Positions 52,920 to 63,100 of a stretch of DNA of 64,000 bases are shown piece by piece (the first letter of the stretch is position 1; the number at the start of each line of letters is the position of its first letter). The DNA comes from Inquilinus sp. Marseille-Q2685. GTDB lineage: Bacteria; Pseudomonadota; Alphaproteobacteria; DSM-16000; Inquilinaceae. The stretch lies in the NCBI RefSeq assembly GCF_916619195.1, contig NZ_CAKAKL010000006.1, positions 310,001-374,000 on the forward strand, given 5' to 3'. Below the pieces are notes generated by a model. The model was not told the DNA's origin, made no database searches, and worked only from the letters and a program-made list of their open reading frames with translations. The position numbers were made by a program, and so were the translations under genes.

Positions 52920-54110
52920 ATGGTTGCCACGATCACTCGGGACAAGGATGGACATCTGGTCCTGCAGAAGCGGGACGACGCCGGCAAGGTCACGATGTCC
53001 CAGATCACCCCGGAGCAGTCCAAGGCCTGGGAGCAGACCCTTTCCGGCTATGCCAAGCAGGTGACGGGCGGCAGCGTCAACGACTTGCTGGCACAATACG
53101 ACGTCGCCGTGCCGGACGAGGCCGGCGATTCGCAGTACAGGATCGGCTACGAGCTGGGCCTGAGCGACAAGCAGATCGCCACTCAGGTCATTCCGCTCAA
53201 TGCGTTCGAGAATCCGAATCTGATCCGGCTCTACCATGCGGGCGACACTGACGTGGACTTCGTCGTGGCGCCGAAGATGAACGGGCGGGAGCCGGAGGTG
53301 TCCGATAAGAAGGTCGCCACCTACGAACCGACGGCCGAGCCGCCGGCGGACGTGGTGAAGGCGCTGACCGGCACCAAGGATCCTGCCCAGCGCGAGGCGA
53401 TGATCCGCAACGTCATCGGCCAGGAAAACAAGGACGGCCCGCTGGGCAACGTGCTCCCGCTGCTCGAAAAGGATTACGGCGAGGACAACGGCGACATCAA
53501 GCGGCAGGTCGTCGACAACTACCTGAACCTGTACCGGGATGCGGACGAGCCGACGAAGAAAAAGGCTGTCGACGATCTGCTCGAGAAGTATCCGGCCAGC
53601 GACAGCTTCATCGTCGAGCGGGCGAAGGCCGCCAACTTCCCCTATAGCCCCGAGAAGGTACAGGATCTCGCCCCGGACCAATATAAGAGCCAATCGCCGG
53701 AGGATTTCGCCAAGACGCTGGGGACCGTGCCTGCAGAACAGCGCGGCACGATGGTCAAGACCTGGCTGCTCGGCAAGGACGGCAAGGAGCACAACGACCT
53801 CGCCGTCAATCTGGCCAAGCAGGATTTCGCCGGCATCAAGGATAAGGACGGCAAGCCCCTCTTCTCCGAGAAGGAGGCCAACGATATCCGACAGACCATC
53901 TTCCGGACGCGTATCGAGCTGATCCCCAAGGACGGCAACGGCCGACTGGACGCGGTCAAGGATATGGCCGGGAAGAGCCAGGACGGCAAGGCGGATTACT
54001 GGGTCGACTACGCCCTGGCGAAGGCGGCGACCAGCGAACCGTTCAACTTCAAGCTCGATGACATCGGCGACCTGAACGACGACGCCAAGAAGGACGCCGG
54101 CAAGAAGTAG
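52920..54110 (+). CDS. Hypothetical Lys/Asp-rich protein preceding the giant gene
   Basis: The 396-residue product has no signal peptide, no membrane segment and no recognised domain. It is hydrophilic and mostly helical. It starts MVATITRDKDGHLVLQK and ends in a charged DDAKKDAGKK tail, with repeated KDKDGKP/KDGNGRL-type turns in the C-terminal third. AAGGA lies 8 nt upstream of the ATG at 52920, favouring it over 52893. Its Lys content contrasts with the Arg-rich neighbours. The giant gene starts 68 bp later on the same strand, so the two are probably co-transcribed. A chaperone, secretion partner or co-effector role is possible but not shown. Confidence 0.75.
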   Translation: MVATITRDKDGHLVLQKRDDAGKVTMSQITPEQSKAWEQTLSGYAKQVTGGSVNDLLAQYDVAVPDEAGDSQYRIGYELGLSDKQIATQVIPLNAFENPNLIRLYHAGDTDVDFVVAPKMNGREPEVSDKKVATYEPTAEPPADVVKALTGTKDPAQREAMIRNVIGQENKDGPLGNVLPLLEKDYGEDNGDIKRQVVDNYLNLYRDADEPTKKKAVDDLLEKYPASDSFIVERAKAANFPYSPEKVQDLAPDQYKSQSPEDFAKTLGTVPAEQRGTMVKTWLLGKDGKEHNDLAVNLAKQDFAGIKDKDGKPLFSEKEANDIRQTIFRTRIELIPKDGNGRLDAVKDMAGKSQDGKADYWVDYALAKAATSEPFNFKLDDIGDLNDDAKKDAGKK

Positions 54111-54178
54111 CGCCTCGCCCGACCGCGGCCTATCTCTCCGGCCTGGATCGGGCTGCTGTTCGCGGACAGGATCGCTTC

Positions 54179-57100
54179 ATGCCACCCCGCATCGATCGCT
54201 ACGGCGGCGTTTTCTCGCCGGAGATCGGCATTGCCACCCGACCGCGGCAGACCGACTTCGCCAGCGCGGTGCAGCGCGTCCGCGCCACGCTGCCGGGCCT
54301 GCCGCTCCGCGACGCGACGGTCTCGCTGATCGGCACGGCCGCGCGGTACGACCTCGTTCAGGAACCGGACAAGGAGATGAGCCGGTACAACTGGGACGAG
54401 GTGCGCCGGGCGCTGGCGGACGAGCTGCGCGAGACGGTCAAGGGCAAGACCGACGACTCCGGCAAGCTGAACCTGAAGCCGGAGGACCAGGCCAAGCTGC
54501 AGCTGGTCAACGCCTGGGCCGCCGGCACCGACCGTCTGGCGCAGGCCAGCCGCGAGGCGCTGACCGATGTCGACACCGAGATGCGCCACGAGCAGCTGGG
54601 CCGAACGATCGATCAGATCGAGGACACGCTGGCCAAGGTCAGGAGCACCGTCAGCGACCACAGCCTGCTGCACAAGGGCTGGGACTTCGTCACCGGCGGC
54701 GGGGCGGGCGACGACTTCGAGGGCTTCCTCCAGGGCAGGCTCGACGCCCTGAACGAGTTGCGCCGGAAGGACGAGGCCAGCCCGATGTCGCAGCAGGCCT
54801 ATGCCGCCGAGATGAAGGCGGCGATGGGCGACTTCGAGTCCGAATTCCAGCGCCATGCCGACGACTTCCAGGACAGCGAGGAGACCTGGAACACGATCGA
54901 CGAGGTCAGCCGCGTGGTGGTGGCGACCACGGTCGGGATCGCGGCCACCGCGATCAGCATGAACCCCGCGCTGGGCTTCGCCGCCGGCGCCAGCATCGGC
55001 TTCGCCGTCGGAACCTCCGTCGGCGCCACCATGGGCGCGGTCATCGGCACCGGCGCAACCTTCCTGACCTATGAGGCGATCGACGGCGCCAGCGACCTCG
55101 GCGCCACCCTCGACGGCAAGGACATGTATGCCGACAGCCACAGCTCCCTGCTCGGCCTCGGCATCGACGCGTTCGGCGGCGGCGGCGACGGCATGGGCGT
55201 CAGCGGCGACCATATCAAGGCGACGCTGAAGGACACCTCGATCGACGCGATCTCGTCGATCTCCACCGGCGGCGCCACCGCGACGGGCACCAAGATCTCG
55301 GAGGCCCTGGCCGGCCGGTTCACCCAAAAGGCCGTCACCGGCGAGGTCATCAGGCAACCGACCCTCTGGCAGCGGGGCCTCTCGACTTCCGCCGGCGGGA
55401 TGGGCGGGCAGGTGATCAACGGCAGCGGCCAGATCGCCTCCGACGCCACCCGGCTGGCCTTCGACAACAAGCTGTTCACCGCCGAGGGCGGCGACCTGCT
55501 GCTGAAGTCGCTGGCCCGGGAAGGCATCAATCTGGGCACCGCGGCCATCTCCGGCTTCGGCGCGGGCATGATCCCGATCCACAAGGCCGTCCCGGCCGTC
55601 GCGGCGGCGGATGACGCGGTTCCGGCCGCCACCACGCGCACCGCCGCCGGCACCGCCGACGATCTGGTCGACGACGCCGCCGACGACTTGGCCGGCCTGG
55701 CGGACGACGCCACGACGGCCGGAACCGGCACCGCGACGATGGTCGACGATGTCGTGACCGCCAGCGCGAACGCGACCAGCGACGCCGCTGCGACCAGCAC
55801 CACAGCGGCGACCGGGACCGGCTCCTCCGCCACCACCAGCGCCGCGGGCACGGCGGATGACGCGGCCGCCGGCTCCACCGAGGCGACCGCAGGCACTTCG
55901 CGCGGCGGCTCCTCCGGCACCGGCGCGCCGGCACCGAGCGTCCAGCGCCTGTCGGTGCCGGGCCTGGTCGCCCAGCTCGGCAACGACCTCACCACCAATC
56001 TCGGCGGCGCCGAGCTGACGGCCAGGATCACCGAGCACCGGAGCATGAACACCGGTGAGATGGTCGCGGCGGCCCTGGGCGCGGTGCCCGGGACGGCGAT
56101 GAACCTCGCCGTCCGGCCGAAGATGCCGGAAGCCCCGTCGGTCCGGCAGGGCACGATGCCGGCCTCGGCGCTGGCGACCGATCCCCGGTCGTCCCTGACC
56201 CTGCGCGATCCCCTGGCCGACCCCGGGGCCACGGCCGCGCCCCGGCCCGGCACCACGGGGGAGGCGGAGGCGCCGGGCAGCCCGGCCGCCACGGCCCGGA
56301 CCGCGACCGGCGCGGATCCGGACGCGCCGCCCGTCGCCCCCGCCCAGCCCCGGCCCGGCGCCGGCCGGGCGCCCGAGCCGAGCGGCCGGACCGCCCCCCT
56401 CGGCGCGGAGGACGGGCCGGTGCCGGCGAGCCGGGAGGTCCCTCCGGCGGCGGCCCGGCCGAGCGCCGGCACCCCGGTCGAGATCCGGGTCACCCGGTTG
56501 CTCGACGACGGCCGCGCCGTCACCGCGACCGGCCGCACCGTCAGCGCCCACGACCTGGTGATCCAGCATGACCGCGCGGTCCAGAGCTGGCAGGACGCCC
56601 ATATCGTCCTCGATGTCGAGGAGGCCGGCCCGCACGCCGCCGCCTTCGCCCGGAAGCTGGCGGACGCGGCCGGCGTGGACGTGCTGCACGCGCCGGCCGG
56701 GCGGACCGGCCCGGACCAGCCGCTGCAGCGGGTCGCGCCGGCCGCGGCCACGACATCGGCCCGGACCGTGCAGGTGTCGGACGGCCGCGCCTTCCTGCTG
56801 GAGGGCGACGGCAACCCCACCGAGATCGACATCGCGCAGCATCTCGGTCGGCGGGTCGATGCCGGCCCGGGGCTGACGGCCTTCGCCCTCTACGACAAGG
56901 TGGTGGCCTTCCCGCGTGACGCGGGCGACGGGCCGGACGTCCTGCCGGGCACCGCCCGGGCCGCGGACGGCGCGGCCGCCCCGGCGCGGCCGGCCGACGC
57001 CGCCGCAGCCGCCGCCGCGCGCAGCGCCGGCCTGCCGGTGCTGGCCGCCGGCCAGCGCGCCGCCGTGTTCGAGCGACCGGCGGTGATCTTCGACAGCGAT

Positions 57101-60100
57101 GCCGTGGCCCTGCGGGACCTGGTCACCCCGGCCGGCGGCCGGCAGGTGATGCTGAACGATGCCGGGCTGAACGCCACCAGCCTGGCCTCGATCCGCCAGA
57201 TCCGCGAGGTGCTGGCGGGCCGGCCGATCGACCCCGCGACCGGGCGGCCGATTCCGGTGGAACGGTTCTCGCTGGTGGTGATGCGCGACGGCCGCATCGC
57301 CCTGGTCGACACTGCCGATCCCCGCGTCTCCGGCCGCTCCAACACCAGCCGCTTCGGCGTCGAGATGCTGGACGATCTCGAACGCGGCATCCGGGCGAAG
57401 CTGGCGCGGGAGGCCGAGACCGGCGGCCGGTCGCTGGACGCGATCGACCCGGTCTCGCGCGACGACGGCCGCCGCGGCCGCGATCCCCGCCGGGACCAGC
57501 CGGAAGAGGAGCAGGCCGACGACGGCGTGGTCACGCCGGTCGACTTCCGGCGGGCCGCCGCCCGGACCGCGGCGCCGGCCGAGCTGGACATGGCCCTGGC
57601 CGCGCCCCCGCCGATCCGCGGCGACGGAGATCCGGTCCCGGCTGGACACGGCGCCGACGAGCCGGCAGGCGCCGCGGCCAGGCTGAGCCCGGCCGAGATC
57701 GAACGGAACCGGCAGGACGCCGCGGCCATCTTCGAGCGCATCGCGCCGCAGTCGCTGCGCATGCCGGAGATGACGATCGCCGACCTGGCGGACCAGTGCG
57801 CCCGGTCGCCGGAGCTGATGCGGCTGATCCGGTTCGCCGACCGGCACCAGGTCCGGCTGATCAATGCCGCGCACCCGGACCTGGCCGTGCTGGGGCACGA
57901 CCAGAAATTCACCATCGCCTCCTACACCCGCAGGCTGGAGCTGATCGCGCTCGATCCGAGCGTGCTGCGCGACCTGCTGAAGGATTTTCCCGGCGGCGAG
58001 GCGCTGTTCATCCCGGAGATGACCCGCAACTTCGCGCATGAGCTGGCCCATGCCGAGTACGAGAGGCGCCCCCCTTCGCCCCGGGACTTCGAGAGCCTGG
58101 AGGCGTTCACGGAGCCCTATGTCCGTGCCCAGCTGACCGATGAAGGCCATTCCCGGCTGACCGAATACATCGTCAGCGACGAGCTGGACCGGAACGGCGG
58201 GCTGCTGCCCCCCAAGGTCGAACGGCACAGCGCCGACCGCGCGGTGTTCGCGCGGTACAAGGCCGGCGAGCTGACGCGGGAGGAGGCCGCCCACGAGATG
58301 GGCGAGCTGTTCCGGAACCAGCCGCGGGACGTCTCCGGCAAGACCTATGGCGAGACCTTCGCCGAGCACGCGGCGACGGTCTGGAACCAGGCCGACCGGG
58401 GCGATCCCTCGCCGATGGCGGAGCCGCAGGCGGCCCGCGAGGACGGCGGCGCCTCCGCGCCGGCACCGCAGCGATACCGCCTGGTCATGCAGGGCGACAG
58501 CCAGGCCGAGGACCGCATCCCGATCGGGCGGGGCGACGTCGCGCTGCACGGCGAGGCGGATGCCCGGGCCCTGATGGCCGCCCTGAAGGACGGCCGGCTG
58601 GCCGCCGACGGCGACCTCTACATCTACAAGTTCCACAACCGCTGGCAGGAGCCGGACACCACCGCGCCCGCCACCCTGTCGACCGCGCAGCTGCGCGACT
58701 GGGCGCATGTGCCCCGGGGCACCGGCGACGCCCTGGTGTCGGGCCGGATCAGGGCCGGCGAGCGCTGGTTCCTGGGCGATCCCGAGGCGAGGCCGCGGCC
58801 GGTCCTCGTGGTCTCGCGCGACAGCCCCGCCCAGGTCGAGGCGGCCGGCGGCTTCCGGGGGGTCGACTGGGCGCCGCGGGCGGACACCCCGGCGTCCCGG
58901 CCGGCGCCGCTGCCGGAGCCGGAGCTGCGGTTCGGTCGCGGCGCGCCGCCGACCCGGGAGCAGGAGGCGGCGGCCGCGGCCCTGATGCCGGCGATCCAGG
59001 CGCAGCTGGCCGAACGGGCCGCGCGGCCGAAGCCGCGGGATCTGAGTGCCGCAGGCCGCGACCCGGACGCGCCGGTTCCGCCGGGTGACGATCCCGCCGC
59101 GCGGATTCCGCCGGCGCTGCGGGGCCGTCAGAGCGAGCCGCCGCCCGCCGAGCCGGTGGATCCGCTGGCGCCGGCACTGGCCGCGATCGCCCGGGCCCGG
59201 ACGCTGATGGACGAAAGCGGCGCGTCGAGCGCTGACCGGAGCATCGTCGACGCCTATGCCCAGTATCTGGAGGCGCGGGGCGCGGCCGACCCGTACGGGG
59301 TGGAGCAGATCCGCCTGGACATGAACCGCCTGGTCGAGGGCTGGGAGGGCTATCGCCAGGCCGCGGCAGAGCAGCAGGCGCGCGGCGGCACGGGCGGCGA
59401 CGCCACGGCCCGCGAAGCGCTGTTGCAGGGCCCCGCGAGCCGGGCCCAGCGGGCGAGCCTGATCGCGGAGTACCCGGACCTGATGGCCGGGCCGGAGCCG
59501 GCGCCCCACGCCGCGCCGACGCTGGCGGCGGCGGAGCCCGGAGTTCCGCGGCGCCAGGCCTTCCTGATCGACCGCGACCCGCAGAGGGGACCGCAGGGCG
59601 CGGTGGACGTGCCGCCCGGGCTGCAGCCGCACGACGTGCTGCCGGTGGCGCTGGGCGGGCAGCGCATCTTCGCCCAGGACATCGATGGCGGCCTGATCCC
59701 CGAGGCGGCGCTGGCGCAGGAGATCGCCGCCGCCCCGTTCCATCGCCCTGACGGCGCCCGCCTGACCCTCGGCGAGCTGGCGGACGACCCGGCAGCGCCG
59801 CTGCCGAGAATCCTGCTGGTCATGGACGAGGCGGAGGCCCCGGCGACCGGCGGCCTGACGCCCTATGCCCAATCCCTGGCCGATGCGCTGGCGACCCGGC
59901 TGAACCGCGACGACATCCGCGTCGCAGTCCGCTCCGACGGCCCGGACGGGCTGGTCGAATACGCGCCGCGCCCCGCGGAGCAGCGGGTGCCGTCGATCGA
60001 AGTGCGCCGGGCCGACATCGCCTGGAACGGCCAGCAGCTGCACGGCGTGCCGCGCGGCGCCTTCGCGGTCGAGGCCCAGGTCGTGGACGGCATGATCATC

Positions 60101-63100
60101 GGCGACCTCTACCAGCAGGGCGGCCGGGACATCCGCTACACGCCGGAAGAGTTCGCCGCTCATCTGCAAGCGCGGGGGGATTACCGCCGCGGCCAGCCCG
60201 TGGCGCTGCTGGCCGGCGACGGCCACGCCGTCGCCGAGCCGCTGGCGGCCGCCCTGGGGGCGCCCGTGATCTCCACCAAGGGCAGGCTTCCGGGCGGGCC
60301 CGGCCTGGCCAATGAACGGACATGGTCGCGAGGCGACGACCGCAAGGCCGCGGCCTGGACCATCACCGATCCCGGCCTCGCGGCGCCGGGGCAGCCCGCG
60401 GCGCCGCGCCCAACCGGACCGGAGCCGCGGAACGAGGCACGGGCCCGGGAGCCGGACCTGGAAGCGGCGTCGCCTCGGGTCACCTTCCACCCCGATTTCG
60501 GCGACAAGCTGCTGGCGCTCCGACTGCGCCGAGGGCTGACGCAGGAGCAGCTCGCCGAACGCACCGGCCTCTCGTCCTCGGCCATCGGCAAGTATGAGCG
60601 GGGCGAGGCAAAGCCCCGCGCGGACGCCGTGCACGCGCTTCTGAAGACCCTGCAGGTCGCGCCGGAGGAGCTGGGGATCACGCTTCCGCACGCGACCGCC
60701 CATGCGGCGTTCGGTCCCAAGCTGGCGGCCCTGCGCACCGGGCGCGGCTGGTCGCAGACCCGGCTGGCCGAGGAAGCGGGGGTCTCGAAGGCCACCATCG
60801 TCCATTACGAGAACGGGGGCGAGCCGAGCCGCGCGCAGGCCCGGAAGCTGGCGGATGCCCTGGGTGTCGAGCTCCAGGATCTCGGCCTGCATGTTCCCGA
60901 CTGGCACGCCCAGGCCGCGCTGGGCAGCCGGATCAAGGCGCTGCGCGAGGAGCACGGCCTGTCGCAGGCGGAGCTCGCGGACCGTGCAGGGGTGTCACGG
61001 TCGGCGGTCCGGGACGTGGAGACCGAGGCCCGCTCGGGCGACGAAACGCTGGCGAAGATCGCCGAGGCGCTGGGGGTCACCGCAGCCGAGCTTCGAGGCG
61101 ACGCGGCGCATCGGCCTCGGCCGGCCGAGACGGCGCCGGAGTCGCCGCTGCGGCCGTTCGACCAGGCCGACGCGATCGGGACCGCCTCGCGTATCCTGGA
61201 CGCCGTCGCGGCGGAGCGGCGGCAGGCCGGCCCCGACGCGCAGCCGGTGCTGCCGCCCGAGCTCGAACGCTTCCTGCGGATGCCCGGCATCCTCAACATG
61301 ATCGGTCGCGACCCGACCCTGCTGAACGACCTGATCGGCGCCACCCGCCGGGGATACCGGATCGAGATCGGAGGGATCGGCGCCAGGACCAACCGGGCCG
61401 CGCGGACGATCACGATCGGCGAGGATCTGCTGGGCGGCGTCGACACGCTGCGATACCTGGCGCACGAACTGCGCCACGCCAATGACGATGGCGGTCCCAG
61501 GCCGCCGACGCCGGGCGAGGTCCTGCGGACCATGAGCGACAGCCCGGAACCGGTGCGGGCGGCCTTCGCCGCGGCGCTAGGCGTCGACCCGTCGGATCTG
61601 ATGGCCCTGGCGCGGGCCTATTTCGTCCGCAAGGCGGTCGACCACCATATGAGCGGCGAAGGGGAGGCCGTCCTCGCGGAGTTCGATTTTGCGCAGGGCG
61701 TCCGCCGGTCGTTCGCGGCCGAGGGCATTCCCGTCGACCCGGTCCCCCGGATGGGCGGCGCCTATGCCGAGATCCACGCCCGCCAGGCGGACGACCCGCT
61801 GGACCGTCAAGCGGCGCGGGACCAGATCGGACTGCACTATCGGGAGGAGGAGGGCAGCTCCGGCAGAGGCACCTATCAGGACCGGCTGACGGCATGGGCG
61901 AACGATCAGTGGGACCGGTTCGTCGAGGCATCGGATCGGGATGTCCCCGGTTCCGGTGGAGGCCGCGCCGCGGACGAACCGGAGCTGGAGGCCGCCAGCC
62001 CGCCGCCGGGCGGCACGCCGCCGACGCCGCCGGCCGGGGGTAGCTCGCCGCCGCCCCTGCGCCTGACCGATCTGAAAACCAAGAAGGGTCCGCCGACCGG
62101 CGGCGACGCCAGGTCGCTCGAGCGGCTGGAAGCCGGAATCATCGAGGAGTTCGCCCGGACCGGTCCGCTGGAGGACCAGCTGGCGGCGGAAGGCGTCGAC
62201 GGCGCCTATCATCCGTCGGCCCATTGGCGGGAGGTGGCGGAGCTGTCGCCGGATCTGCTCGGGGTGATGGCCGATGCCGGCGCCGCGGCCCGGGACACCG
62301 GGCGGCGCGACAACGCCACGCTGACCGTCCAGACCACGAAGATGGCGGCGGGCAATCGTGGGCTGTTCGGCAACGACATCGACCATTCCGGCGCCACCGG
62401 CTACACCGGCATGAATGTGCCGAAGTCCCGCCGCGCCTGGCCGGGCCGGGTGCCGCGGCAGATGGCCGACGAATTCCGGGCGCTCTACGCCGCGGATCCG
62501 GAGAAGGCGGCACGGGTCGATCCGCAGATCCGCTTCGACCCGACCGATCCCAGAGGCGCGCGGCGCCTCAAGGATCTGACCCTGGAGAATCCCGGCGTCT
62601 TCGCGGCGGTCGGCGCCGAGCTGATGCGCGGTCCGCTGACCACGCTGCTGGGCCGAAAGGGCTTCCGGTTCCGGAACGCGGCGCAGCGCGAGGCGCTGAT
62701 GGCCAGCATCAGGCAGGCCCAGGAGATCGGCTATCCCGTGTTCCTGCGCAGCAACGCCGGCGAGGTCAAGCTGGGCCATGACGGGCGGCCGCAGGAGACG
62801 ACGGCCGCCTATGACCGGCAGTTCGATGGGCTGAAAGCCCTGCTGCGGGAGGTCGCCGCCGGCGGCAAGCGGGTGGTGGTCAACGACCTGTGCCTGGACG
62901 TCTATGTCCGGCCGGACCTGACACCGGAGCCGCTGCCCGGCGGCGGCATCACCGTGCCCCGCCATGTCGCCAGGATGGAGGAGCTGCTGCAGTTGGTACC
63001 GGACCTGAAGCTGACCATCGGCGAGCACAGCGCCCACGCCATCGCCCGGTCGCCGGAGCTGCGCGCCGCCCTGGTCGACTTCGTGGAACGGCATCCGGGA

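Noticed and set aside
52893-53251. C-terminal half of the ORF starting at 52460
   Set aside because: It overlaps the 396-residue gene in another frame and becomes Arg/Gly-rich noise.
54008-60955. Minus-strand open frame of about 2315 codons
   Set aside because: It is in codon register with the plus-strand giant gene, has an Arg/Gly/Ala-rich product with no domain, and arises from the absence of TTA, CTA and TCA codons in the true gene.
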